A DNA stretch of 64,000 bases from Elysia chlorotica (taxonomy: Eukaryota > Mollusca > Gastropoda > Plakobranchidae): contig RQTK01000076.1 of the NCBI GenBank assembly GCA_003991915.1, positions 15,956-79,955 on the forward strand, read 5' to 3'. The translations under genes and the position numbers were made by a program. Below the pieces are notes generated by a model, which made no database searches, was not told the origin of the DNA, and was given only the letters and a program-made list of their open reading frames with translations. Of this stretch, positions 10,699 through 22,580 are shown piece after piece. Position 1 is the stretch's first letter. Each line of letters opens with the position of its first letter.

Positions 10699-11993
10699 TG
10701 AATCAAGAAGAAATAATTATATTAACTCCAACACTTTGACTCTGACAATAGGCAAAAAGAAAATCATCGACCGCAGCCAGTGAAAATAATTATGAGATAA
10801 TACGAATACAAGTTGATGTACTTCAACTAAAATAAGTGCACCTTGGTATAAAAATAAGTAACGTGTTAAAAACCATTATCTCCTTATTGTTGTCGCGGTT
10901 CTTTAAATCTTTTTTTGCGACGAAAAGTTGCACATGATGTTTTTATGGGTTTTAAAGAAAAGATAAAAGAAAGTTAAATAATTTAAGTCAATTTTTTTTT
11001 TCACTTTTAGGAGTTATCTAAAAATTATGATATACCAAAACAAATAATATTAAAGCTATTTGTTTCTTACCATTGCCAAACGTCGGAGAAAAGGATTCTC
11101 TTGAATGGGTCTAACAATACTTGCCCATATTTTTATGTGCCTCTATAAATAGAGGATGTTCGACGATTTCCGTTTCAGTAGAGTTACTTTTTCTTTGTAA
11201 GATCCATTGTGTGAGTGAAATTTAGTTGCATTGCGTAGATATTAATCAGTTCAAACAGTATACGCTTTTATTTAATGCACGATAGCATGGTAACTGCAAT
11301 TATACGGGAGGAAATATGTAATGTTTTATAGCTTCCCTTCAAAATATTAAAGTGGCGAAAACGTTTATAATAACAAATGCATGTAATAATAGAAAACATT
11401 TCATGCCATTTATAATTGCAAAACGCAAACTCAATTTAAGAACAAAGAATAATTATGATTTGTTCCAAAACAAACCAAAACGTTCTTTCACGCCTTTCAG
11501 TTCCCTATATATAACTATGAATATTATATAGTTGAAACCCTTTAAACCAATAACAATAGCTCTAGCAGCTTCTCGTTACGTGTAGTGCATTTGGTTTACA
11601 CCGTCTTTGTGAAATTTGTCGCGCCTATTTCCCCACTGTTATTTTAGGGAATATCAGTTGTTAAGCAGTATGTATACAAGCTTGAGACGAAATGTTAAAA
11701 GTCTTAACAGACTAAGATGTATGGGAAACCAACAAGAAGGTCAGGGAGAAAGCATGAGCGATGGGAATTGATGAATCAATAACGAGGAAGGGGGTTCAGG
11801 AGGGACTAAATGTTGGCCAATGAAACTCGATGAAGACGCCATAAATTAATGCGGTTTGCTTAAATACATTATACATACATGCGCCATGATAGATGGGCAA
11901 GAAAAGGAAGAACGGAAGAGAAAAGGAAACAGGGTTATTCATTTTAAACATAAGAGAAAGGGAGAGATGGGTGGACAAAGAAAAAAAGTAAAG
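10699..11993. other. AT-rich stretch with one promoter-like site
   Basis: No coding feature is recognisable. The only notable element is the TATA-like site at 11144, listed separately. Confidence 0.4.
11144..11180 (+). promoter_or_regulatory. Candidate TATA box and initiator
   Basis: TATAAATAG at 11144-11152 sits inside a near-palindrome, CCTCTATAAATAGAGG. An initiator-like TTTCAGTAG follows with its A at 11177, about 33 nt from the first T of the TATA box, close to the usual animal spacing. No coding frame starts soon after. It could be an orphan promoter, a decayed transposon promoter, or chance in AT-rich DNA. Confidence 0.25.
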
Positions 11994-12005
11994 AGAGAGA
12001 GAGAA

Positions 12006-12044
<39 letters not shown>
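11994..12044. repeat. (GA)n microsatellite
   Basis: Short GA tract with one ATA interruption. Confidence 0.93.
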
Positions 12045-12048
<4 letters not shown>

Positions 12049-12225
12049 TGCATACAAAGAGAAAGAGAAATATGTAGATAAAAAAGATCGAGGACAGACA
12101 GAGAGGGAGTGACAAAATATAAAACTTAACAAACAATTTATATTTATGAAAGCTAGTATGACAACATGTACGAATAAAAAAAATTATGATAAAGATAAGA
12201 AAAAAGAATAATTGAAAGAAAAATA

Positions 12226-12258
12226 ATAGTATAATAGTAGTAATAATAATAANNNNNN

Positions 12259-12303
<45 letters not shown>

Positions 12304-12328
12304 AAATAATAATAATAATCATAATAAT
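12226..12328. repeat. (TAA)n microsatellite containing an assembly gap
   Basis: TAA repeats interrupted by six N at 12253-12258, then continuing to about 12328. The true length is unresolved. Confidence 0.95.
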
Positions 12329-13067
12329 GGATTAAGTTTGAGTGAAAGAAACTAAAACAAAAGAATATTAGAGCCATTCAAAAAGTAGGAAAAAAATTAG
12401 TAACGCTTGATTGAAGTTAGAAAATGCAACTTATTTGCGTGCAAGTAATAAAATTGAGAATTAATATAATGTTAGATTATGTTAACATATCTAAACATCA
12501 ACTTGAGACTAATTTAAAAGACTTGACGAAAAAAAAACAAGAAAGAAAGGAAAAAAGAAAAAGAAAAGAGGAACGATTTAAACGAGTCTCGCTAGAGATT
12601 TAAACCGGTCAACGGTAACTGTTCAACCAGTGATGGTCAGAAGGGAATTGAGGGATGGCAATACTTTTAGGAAAAAGTCCTAGAATGAGGGATGCGTATT
12701 AAAGAAAGAAAAATAGAAGAAAAAAAACATACAACACACATTTTGAATTTATGTTTTTTTAAAGGAGGAAGGGGGGGGGGTATAACACACTATTTTAAAA
12801 TCACGTTTAACGCTGGACTGGAATAATATAGTCGAGCAACTGGTGAGAATGTCAGAGAAGAGGGGCGTTAAAGAAATAACAAGAAAAAAATGGATAATAT
12901 TGTAGATAAAATTTAATGGGTAGAGAGAAAGAGAGAGGTAAAGAAAAAAGAATGCTGGATGGACAGCTAAAATGACTAAAATGAAGAATGAGACAGCAAT
13001 GGACTGCTTTGTATATTGATATAATACACAGGATGTTAAATTTAAAAATCCATATGAATAAAGTGGG
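12329..13067. other. A-rich non-coding stretch
   Basis: A-rich and purine-rich sequence with a G run at about 12770-12780. Minus-strand frames here are low-complexity Ser/Leu/Phe strings. Confidence 0.45.
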
Positions 13068-13157
13068 AAAGAGAGAGAGGTAGAGAGAGAGAAAGAGAGA
13101 GAGAGAGGGGGGGGGGGGGACAAGACAGAGACATAGACAGAGACAGAGAGGGTGGAG
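13068..13157. repeat. GA-rich tract with a G homopolymer
   Basis: Interrupted GA repeat that changes into a run of about 13 G near 13107-13119 and back to GA-rich sequence. Confidence 0.9.
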
Positions 13158-14384
13158 AGAGAACAGCAGTGAGACAGATAGACAAAACTATGCAGAATGT
13201 TTGACCAAGAGAGAGTGGACACATTGAAAATGCATTAACATGAAAGTACTAGGCGAGAAATATCCTGGACAATTGAAATAGTTAAATGGGCATACAAAAG
13301 ACTAGAAGAACTAAAACAAAACACAATTTAGTATAGAAAACACACAAAATTGAAACAAGAAAAATATGTTAGATCAGTATTGATCCCAGTCCACACGCCA
13401 TCCAATAGCCATCAAACTGGATTACCAGAAAGCTAATTGGCTCTTTCAAAATGAAATTAGAATATGACTTTGCCCAAGGGACAAATGGTCTAGAATTTAG
13501 CGGTAAACCTAAACAAATTAGAATTTCGTAACCAAAAAAACAGAACAGTACCGTCCCAACACAAATCATTTATAATGGAAAAGTCCAACTGGTTAGGAAA
13601 TTCTCTTGCGATAGTTTTACCGTACTCAAATAAGCTTGTTATGGTCATTCGCCGAGACCGGCATTGGATGAGGAATTTCCAAAATGAAATTTTAATGATC
13701 GTAAGAGGATACAGATAAGAGAGAGCTTCATCTTATCAACCGTTTCTTGTATTTGGTTTGTTGAAAAGTGTTTACGGTTTAAAAGCCAAGCTGGAGAGAG
13801 GTATAAATTGAGATATGTTACTTTCAGAATTCAAGTATTATTTAGAGATACTTAAGATAGAAAAACAGCTACCTGTATTTAGTATCCCTGCTATGAATAT
13901 AGATAAAATTTTATTTACTGGAGTTTTTGTTTGTGTGATCTTAAGATAAACCATTAGCTATTTATTGATTTAATTTGTAAATGAAAAAACCAATGATAAC
14001 CAATTACATCCTTCTGACCATTTAAACTTATGAAATGCCATGACATTAATTGTTGTTTTTGGTAATGTTGTTGTCGCTTTTACGCGAATTTAGATTATTA
14101 TTGTTAATGTTAAACCCCCGCCCGTTTCTTTGTTGAAACGAAAAAAAATAACAAACTGCCAGCCTGGGGAATAGATACAAACAGATTCCACCTTGATTTA
14201 CAAATTAACATATTATTTTAGAATACAAACATACTAATTATTAAGAAAACAAAAAGACGGACAACAGATAGATAGATGGAAAGGTATTGAGATAAATAAA
14301 ACATATCAAGATAATGGTTCTAAGAGAACAATCTCTAATGACAAAGATTGAGTGAGAGAAAAAGATAGAAAGTGTGAGTGAGAG
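13158..14384. other. Unique AT-rich stretch
   Basis: No feature is supported. The 66-codon minus frame at 13369 has no recognisable motif. Confidence 0.4.
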
Positions 14385-14530
14385 AGGTAAAACAGAGATA
14401 AGAGATAGATAGAGAGAGACATAGAGATATAGAGAGATGAAAGAGATAAGAGAGACAGAGAGAGACACGCCGAGAAAGAGACAGACAGACAGACAGACAG
14501 AAAAAAAACAGGTAGAGAGGAAGAAAAGAG
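14385..14530. repeat. Impure GA/GACA repeat
   Basis: GA-rich sequence with GATA interruptions and a short pure GACA run at about 14482-14502. Confidence 0.85.
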
Positions 14531-15170
14531 CGAGAGAAATAGTGTCTATTATTACAAATAATACACAAAGATGAAAAATGTATACTGATTAAGAAACAGA
14601 CATAAATACAGAGAGAAAACAGCTGCTTCTGTAGAATACAAACATTACAAAAACCTTGATAAATAGTAAAAACCTTACCTAGCTGTAATAAAAGAAAATA
14701 TTATATAGTAAAGTGTATCTATACAGAAAAAAATGCACTCTGCATAACCACTTCAATAACCACTTCAGTAGTTTCACTGTTCTCAGTATTTCCTTTTTCT
14801 ATTTTACTCTTGGTTACTCTTCATCCTCCTCTCAATCTCATCCTTTTTTGTGTCTTTTTTTTTCAATGTAAAGAGTTTTTCCAAGCGGGATTGGACCGAG
14901 GGAAGTAACCAGACAGCGTGATGACATTGAGGCTTTTTTGTGTGTATTTTTTCTGTGTGTGGTGAAATGGATGCTGATAGACGTTAGCTAGTGCAAACAG
15001 GCATGGAACTTGTACTGTGCGATACGAAAATGGACCTCTGGCTTAAGGAGAAAGATGACGTGAAAAGGGTGTATAAAGAGAGGTTTAACGTTGTATTGTT
15101 TTTCTAATATTAGGTCCTATGTAATGACAGAGTCAACCACAACGTTGGCTGTGGTGTAGTAGTTGTTGTT
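14531..15170. other. Unique stretch
   Basis: No coding or repeat feature recognised. Confidence 0.4.
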
Positions 15171-15431
<261 letters not shown>

Positions 15432-16454
15432 TACAAGTTTTTCAAATTTTGAAATAAATGGTGTCAATTAAAAAACTATATAGCTTGGATCATTTAAAAA
15501 AACCTTTTAGACCAGAATAATTTTATATGTGATTCTTTAAAAGGGTAAACTTTTTCTATCAACGCAATATGGGCCCGCACGAATCTTAATGAATGTTGCC
15601 AACAAGTCAAACCAAAATGTAATACATGTACGTACATAAGCTCAATTTTGGTTTTCTAAGCTTATTTGCTTTTGTCATCGTTTTATATAAGGACTTGCGA
15701 CTGTCTCGCGCCGTTAGTAATTACACAGTTTAAGGGCAAATTTAATTGGCACACAAAACTACTAAAATGGGACAACCGAAATAAACACACCAGCACCAAC
15801 GTGGGTGAAGATTGGCCTACGTGTTCTGAAATTCAGATTAAAATAATGTATTCGTTAAAAAGATAATTTGCACACATGTATTAGATTGAATTCAAGCGTG
15901 CTACATATTTTTGCGAGGACTTTTACCAATAGCCATTTCATATGGATGTTACAAAATTAGCATGCATGAATTACATATAAAGGAACTTCCTTACAAATGT
16001 AAATACATTTTTAAGGCAGCTAGACCTAGGAACTAAACAAAAAAAAAATGTTCTGAAAACATGTGAAGGCCACAGTGGAAAAACCAGATATGTCACCAAT
16101 TTGGACAAATTTAGTTTTGCGCCTTAGCTTACGAAGCAGATCTTTTTCTGGCATCTCCAGAAGGTATTCAATTCCGTTATTTTAGGACTGTAAAGGTTCT
16201 AGGTAGATCCTGCAGAAACTGATGAATAGAGAGCATTTTGAAACTTAAAATTGAATTATCTTAAAAGTTGTCAAATTTGACTTGTCTAATTAAATGTGGT
16301 CTTCATGTGTGTTTGGGAACAAAGCAGGAACACTTATAGATCGTTCAGTTTTTAATGCTTGAAACTAGAAAAAAAATGTATTTCATCTTCGACTTCATTG
16401 GATGTACATCTAAAGTAAATATTAGTATCAGATAAAATAGTTCTACCCATATTG
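15432..16454. other. Unique AT-rich stretch
   Basis: No supported feature. A 66-codon frame at 15666 shows no domain. Confidence 0.4.
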
Positions 16455-16817
16455 TTATTGACAGGCAAACTTCGGGTTCTTGGTTATGTGACAAGTCTCC
16501 ATATTCTTCAAGATGTGAGAACATCACTAAAGCTAGCAATGCCCAAACCCATGGGTTCTGAAGCACCTCATCAAAGTCCCACAGGGACCCGTATTCGATG
16601 TGGCCCGGATTATGACAGAGACCATTCGACCTTTTGTAATGACACAAAGGTAGATCAACAGCCTAGTGGTTGGGTTATTGGTGTAGTGAATTTCGTCAAA
16701 TGGGAGGTGGATGGGACGAGCACGATTATTTTATTGGAAGAGCAGAAAGTCGGGGCAAGTACGTTGAGAAAAAAATGGTCGGGAAAAAAGATGATGCTAG
16801 GAAAGAAACAACTGGCG
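16455..16817 (+). other. Open, less AT-rich segment, possible old exon
   Basis: The plus strand is open for about 120 codons and the minus strand overlaps it with a 100-codon frame. An acceptor-like sequence (TATTGTTATTGACAG) precedes the GC-richer part near 16464. I recognise no domain in either translation, and the plus frame ends inside the SINE that follows. Because both strands are open, composition alone could explain it. It may be a decayed exon or an unclassified repeat. Confidence 0.18.
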
Positions 16818-17085
16818 AATTGACTTAAGTGGTAGAGCGTTAGTCTGTTGATCATGGGGGTGTGATTCGATTCTCAAGATTGGTCAAAACTGTATTTGTC
16901 CAATTTTGACCCCAACTGCTTGTCAATGTCAGTACAATGTGTCCGGTGAGACAAACGTCTAGGTCTCCTCGCCCTGTCTCAGGTGCGGCATTCAGCGCAT
17001 AAAATTATCATACATCAGTCTCTGGATCCGTTGCCAATATAGTTTATTAGAGTTCTGACGTTGGACGTTAACCAATAAACAAACC
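16818..17085 (+). mobile_element. tRNA-derived SINE with a different head
   Basis: The plus-strand head has an A-box-like TTAAGTGGTAGAGC and a B-box-like GTGATTCGATTC. It does not match the head of the 1.25-kb SINE. The body does match: CCCCAACTGCTTGTCAATGT, GTCAGTACAATG, GCCCTGTCTCAGG, GCATAAAATTATC and a terminal TGACGTTGGACGTTAA. The shared body with a different head suggests head exchange between SINE families, a known mode of SINE evolution. Confidence 0.75.
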
Positions 17086-17240
17086 ATAAGAATAGCAGTG
17101 ACGAAAACGTCGAAAAATAAGGGTCGGGAATAGAGGTTTAGCAATTTTAACGCTGTTATTGCAGAGATGAAAGTAGTTATTAAGTTAAAAGTGTGTGTTA
17201 CTTAGTATTTACAATTAGGAACAGATACAGACAAACAGAT

Positions 17241-17241
<1 letters not shown>
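17086..17241. other. Spacer
   Basis: Short unassigned sequence between the SINE and the GA tract. Confidence 0.4.
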
Positions 17242-17298
<57 letters not shown>

Positions 17299-17322
17299 GT
17301 AGATAGAGATAGAGAGAGAGAG
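17242..17322. repeat. GA/GATA microsatellite at left edge of duplication
   Basis: Pure GA to about 17294, then AGGTAGATAGAGATA and more GA. The duplicated unit begins immediately after it. Confidence 0.95.
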
Positions 17323-18114
17323 AGATAACGAGGCAGAACAGTATACCGGGACATACATTAATAAATGTACGTTGCATAGAATAGATTGACAAGCCATTCA
17401 CATTTTAAAAACTTTCCAACAAAACTATAATTCCGTTCAATCTCTAGTTAAAAAAAACCAACAAAACAAACAAAGACTATATATCCTGAACATACGTTTC
17501 CTACTTCTACGAAATAGGAACACAATAAATTATGTTGAAACAATCTTGCCAAGTAATATAATTATGACGAGCAGAGAAATGTGCCGAACTAATACCAATT
17601 TTTTGTTTCCAATTATCAAAGATTTTGTCGCTTTTAAATGCTTTTATTTTTAGTTTTTTGTAAAGATTTTTAGAGCTTCAAAAGTTGAGACAGGTGTGCA
17701 CTTTAATTTTATGCGGGTTAGTCAGACCTTCCGGTCATCTTGCATTTGATTTTTTTTTTTAGTTTTCTTCTCATAAATATTTGCAGAACGCACAGATTCT
17801 CTAAATCTTTTCATTAGCTTGAAGTAGTTGTAATCTTAAAACTCTCAAGAAGATTAATTGATTATTGATCATCGTTGGCTAATAAAACGCACTAACTAGA
17901 ATGCCATATTAGTGTATTGTTTTATTTTTATTCCTTGATATGTGAAAGTTATTTCGTAAAATAAAATAAAGGATTAGATGGAGAGTCGGAAATGAATTTT
18001 AATGTTTTGTACTGTTACGTCTAAAACAGTGAGACGAGTGTGATCCCTTTGAGGAAAAAAGACAAGATTAGGGTGGACGGAGAAAAAGAAATAGAATAAA
18101 AGGGGGACAGGTAG

Positions 18115-18159
<45 letters not shown>

Positions 18160-18910
18160 CAGAGAGAGAGAGACAGAGAGAGACAGACAGAGAGACAGAG
18201 ATAGAGAGACAGAGGAAGAGAGAGAGAAAGAGCGAAGACGAGAGAGAGATACACGAAAAATGCTCTGGCATCAAACAAATTCAAACATGTTTATTCTAAC
18301 TGTTTTTGAACAGCTAGCGCACTTGCATTGAACAGCTGGTTATTCCAATTTTTCCATGTTTTGTTATATTTAACTGCACTGGTTGTCAAACCCATCGGCC
18401 TTGTCAGATTTTCTCTCAGAAGGAAGAAATGCTGATGATTTTTTTTAATTCGAATATTCTCCTTAATTAATGTTCATCTTGTCTTAAATTTCGAAGCTTT
18501 AGAACAATTGAAAACGCTGTACCTTTTTGTTTTGTCAAAAAGTGTTCTCCCACAAAAAATAGTGTCAAGATAACTTTCAATCTATTTAATCAGATTGCCA
18601 AAAAACAGTGATAAACAAGCATATATTTTTAAAAGAATTTGTAAGAGACCTTGTTTGCAGCATGCATTGGCTTTGTTCAAACAAATAGATTAAAAAGCCT
18701 AGACATTTTGGGTTTCATCTTGCAATTAATCATTGCCATTTTCATGCTTTGGAGTTTTATAAAAGTTTGGAGAGAGATAAATATTTTAAGAAATGGAACA
18801 GGACGAAGGCAAATTTAGTAGCCATTGAAGACATAAAATAAGATCATTGAGAAAACAACTAATTAGTAATTAAGATGAATAGATAAAGGCATTTAAGAAA
18901 AAAAAAAAAC
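17323..18910. repeat. Tandem segmental duplication, copy A (~1.6 kb)
   Basis: Collinear with 18958-20470. Shared landmarks are AGGCAGAACAGTATACCGGG (17331 and 18959), GCTTGAAGTAGTTGTAATC, GGGGGACAGGTAGAACGAG (before the internal GA tract), CAGCTAGCGCACTTGCATTG and AAAGGCATTTAAGAAAAA at the end. By eye roughly nine bases in ten match, with indels. No coding frame is conserved between the copies. Confidence 0.93.
18119..18246. repeat. GA/GACA microsatellite inside copy A
   Basis: Pure GA then GACA-interspersed GA. Orthologous in position to the tract at 19714 in copy B, but of different length and interruption pattern. Confidence 0.95.
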
Positions 18911-18921
18911 AAGAGAGAGAG

Positions 18922-18957
<36 letters not shown>
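18911..18957. repeat. GA microsatellite at the duplication junction
   Basis: Short GA tract with one ATAGG interruption, lying exactly between copy A and copy B. Confidence 0.95.
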
Positions 18958-18960
<3 letters not shown>

Positions 18961-19710
18961 GCAGAACAGTATACCGGGATACACATTAATAAAGGTACGT
19001 TGCGGAGAATAGATTGACAAGCCATTCACATTTTAAAAACTTTCCAACAAAACTATAATTCCGTTCAATCTAGTTAGAAAAAAAAACAAAACAAAGACTA
19101 TATATTCTGAACATTCGTTTTCTACTTCTACGAAATAGGAACAAAAGAATTATGTTGAAACAATCTTGCCAAGTAATATAATTATGTCGAGCAGATAATA
19201 GCAGTTACTTGTTTGCAATTATCAAAGATTTTGTCGCTTTTAAAAGCTTTTATTTTGAGTTCTTTGTAAAGAATATTAGAGATTCAAAAGTTGAGACAGG
19301 TGTGCATATTAATTTTACGCGGGTGATTCAAACCTTCTGGTCATCTTTTTTTAAAGTTTTCTTCTCATAAATATTTGCTGAACGCACAGATTCTCTAAAT
19401 CTTTTCATTAGCTTGAAGTAGTTGTAATCTTAAAACTCTCAAGAAGATTAATAGATTATTGATCATCGTTGGCGAATAAAACGCACTAACTAGCATGCCA
19501 TATTAGTGTATTGTTTTATTTTTATCCCTTGATATGTGAAAGTGATTTCGTAAAATAAAATAAAGGATTAGGTGGAGAGTCGGAAATGAAAATTAATGTT
19601 TTGTACTGTTATGTCTAAAACAGTGAGTCGACTGTGTGATCCTTATGAGGAAGAAAGAAAAGATTGGGGTGGACGGAGAAAAAGAAATAGAATAAAAGGG
19701 GGACAGGTAG

Positions 19711-19776
<66 letters not shown>

Positions 19777-20470
19777 GAAAGAGAGACAGAGAGACAGAGA
19801 GCTCTGGCATAAAAACAAATTCAAACATGTTTATTCTAACTGATTTTGAACAGCTAGCGCACTTGCATTGAACAGCTGGTTATTCCGATTTTTCCATGTT
19901 TTGTTATATTTAACTGCACTGGTTGTCAAACCCATCGGCCTTCTCAGATTTTCTCTCACAAGGAAGAAATGCCGTTGTTTTTTTTATTTTTATTCGAATA
20001 TTCTCCTTAATTGATGTTCAGTTTGTCTTAAATTTTGAAGCTCTAGAACAATTGAAAACGCTGTGCCTTTTTGTTTTGTCAAAAAGTGTTCTCGCATAAA
20101 AATAGTGTCAAGATAACTTTCAATCTATTTAATCAGATTGCCAAAAAAAAAAACAGTGATAAACAAGCATATATTTTTTTAAATTGGTAAGAGACCTTGT
20201 TTGCAGCGCAGCATGCATTGAATTTGTTCAAACAAATAGATTAGAACGCCTAGATATTTGTGGGTCTTATGTTGCAATAAATCATTGCCACTTTCTGGCT
20301 TTGCAGTTATCATACAAGTTTAGAGAGAGAGAAACATTTTACGAAATGGAACAGTGCGAAGGCAAATCAAATTTAGTAGGTATTGGAGTCATAAAATAAG
20401 ATGAATGAGAAAACAAGTAATTAAAATAAATAAATAAAGGCATTTAAGAAAAAAACAACAACAAAAAAAC
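18958..20470. repeat. Tandem segmental duplication, copy B
   Basis: Second copy of the unit described at 17323-18910. It keeps the same order of landmarks and its own internal GA tract, and ends at CATTTAAGAAAAAAACAAC before another GA tract. Confidence 0.93.
19714..19799. repeat. (GA)n microsatellite inside copy B
   Basis: Longer and purer GA run than its counterpart in copy A, showing independent expansion after the duplication. Confidence 0.95.
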
Positions 20471-20507
20471 GATAATAATGAGGGACGGAGGGAAAGTAAG
20501 AGGTGAC

Positions 20508-20521
20508 TGAGAGAGAGAGAA

Positions 20522-20573
<52 letters not shown>

Positions 20574-20597
20574 TTAGAGAGAGGGAGAAAGAGAAAA
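20508..20597. repeat. GA-rich microsatellite right of the duplication
   Basis: Impure GA with GAAA and GGGA interruptions. It is the third GA tract at a unit boundary of the 17.3-20.5 kb duplication. Confidence 0.9.
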
Positions 20598-21882
20598 GTT
20601 TTGTGTGTGATCATGACAGGGATTAATCTATTCCAAAAAGTTTTACAAGGTACGAAATAAAGGAATTAAAACACCCTAAAATAATCACAATACAAAACAA
20701 TAATGGTAATATCATGCATATTTCCTTTTGAAATAAATGATAATCATAAACATTTTGCAATTTTGAACATTGTGCTGCGAAAGTAATAAAAAAATGTGCT
20801 GTTCGTTTTATTTGTCTTTTTTGCTGAGATATTGTCCTATTAGTTTTCTGGATTCTTTCATTTATTTTGTTTGAAATGATGCAATTTACATGGAACTGTG
20901 AAAAAAACGGTTTATATTTGAATCCAGAAAGTAGGAGCTGTTTGTATAGATCAATAACGAAATATATCTGTATCAAGCATGAGTTAAACCATCATATGTT
21001 TTACCTTTTCATACTTGGTAAGAAGATGCATGTTTTAGTAAATTGGTCGAAATACAAAATGGTATATCGCCGAAAAACTCCGAGGGATTTTAAAATAAAG
21101 AAAACAAAATTAAATGACTTATTTACTTTATCCTTCATTATTTATATTCAGATTCAAAAAATGAATTTTATTTACCGCTTTTTATTTACCACTTCATAAA
21201 GCAGACTCACTGGGCTAAAACGAATGTTATCAAATAAATGAATTAGCATGCCTATTTAAATAAAAAAAAATTACATATTTATAATACATAAAAAAGACAG
21301 CGACTATAACAAACAATAAACCATAGATGAAAAAATTATGGAAATAAACCTTCAAAGTGCTTTCCACGTTTATCCTTTTGGACATCTCTATGAATAGTTA
21401 TAGGCCCACCAGTTTTATTATTTAGCTTTTTCCTATGATCATTATTTCGTTTTTCTGCGTATTTATTGTTTCTTTTTATGGCTAACAGTACAGAAATGTG
21501 TGGCTTTTTATAAGCGCTATTAGATCCATCTTTATGTATTATGTCCACGAATCAGTGGTTTTTAGAATCAGAGGTAGCCTTACTTTTTTTGCCCTTTTGC
21601 CTGGGTGAAAGAAAACCTAAAAAAAGAAGTAATTAATTATCCCCCGCCTGAACCCTGACAAAAAAGTAGTATTATGTGTCATTGATTAGAAGCATAAGCA
21701 TATCACATGTTCTTTTGTGTTGTTTTTTTTTAAATATGTAATTTTGCGAGACTGAGTGCAAAAAGGGTTGATAATGGGCCGACCAAACCTAGCTTGGCCC
21801 GTCTGCTCATGTAACAGTTTTTAATTGAACATAACTAATAGTAGTACCCTAAGCTAGAAATTGGATTAGCAATTACAGCAGA
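20598..21882. other. AT-rich stretch
   Basis: Frames of 110 and 117 codons on opposite strands (20623-21199) overlap in very AT-rich sequence and show no motif. I do not call a gene. Confidence 0.4.
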
Positions 21883-21898
21883 AAGAGACAGAGAGATA

Positions 21899-21957
<59 letters not shown>
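21883..21957. repeat. (GA)n microsatellite
   Basis: GA repeat with early GACA and GATA interruptions. Confidence 0.94.
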
Positions 21958-21959
<2 letters not shown>

Positions 21960-22220
21960 TGAGTGCTTTATTGAATCACACAGTTTTCCCGTTTAGGAGA
22001 ACTACTCACTGTAGTTTGTTCATAACAATGGGACTAAGATCTGACAAGTTGTCCACGAGAGAGCCTTCGGACAGTATGGAGAACTCTTAACGGCATATCT
22101 CAGTTCCCAGCTATGGCCTGAACAACCTCAGAGGACCTCCTTAACCCTTGGGGCCCCCAGCAACACAATTTCCGCTGTTTCCTTCAGCTACCGATCGCTT
22201 GTTTCGCCAGAGAAAGAGCT
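21960..22220. other. GC-richer island, unassigned
   Basis: Markedly less AT-rich than its surroundings (for example CCTTGGGGCCCCCAGCAAC near 22145). CTTTATTG at about 21966 would read CAATAAAG on the minus strand, so a minus-strand transcript end is possible. No frame is long enough to call coding. Confidence 0.25.
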
Positions 22221-22268
22221 GAAAGGTTAACTATTGAATAATGCACATTAAGTACAGTAATGTTCGAA

Positions 22269-22269
<1 letters not shown>

Positions 22270-22335
<66 letters not shown>

Positions 22336-22391
22336 GAGAAAGAGGGATAGAAAGAGAGAGAGAGGCGGAAAGATTGAGAGAAAGAGAGGGA

Positions 22392-22445
<54 letters not shown>

Positions 22446-22484
22446 TGTTGAAAGAGGGAGAGAAAGAGAGGGAGAGAGAGGAAG
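22270..22484. repeat. Compound GA-rich microsatellite
   Basis: Two long GA runs joined by a purine-rich, impure segment (about 22333-22398). Frames here encode Arg-Glu or Leu-Ser strings only. Confidence 0.95.
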
Positions 22485-22496
22485 AGGTTAAGGTGA

Positions 22497-22580
22497 GTTG
22501 AGTTGGATTGGTTGCTAAACCTCCAACATCAGCAATGTTTAGGCAAACCAACAGACATTCAGACGTGGGCACAGAGAGAA
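22497..22580 (-). repeat. Possible SINE tail-end fragment
   Basis: TTGGATTGGTTGCTAAACC, CCAACATCAGCAATGTTTAG and CAGACGTGGGCACAGA parallel the tail side of the 1.25-kb SINE (TTGGATTAGTTTAACG, CCAACAGCGGCACTATATAG) with substitutions and a small insertion. It abuts the GA tract. Confidence 0.4.

Noticed and set aside
20623..21199. Overlapping 117- and 110-codon frames
   Set aside because: Very AT-rich sequence, opposite strands open together, no motif and no splice context.
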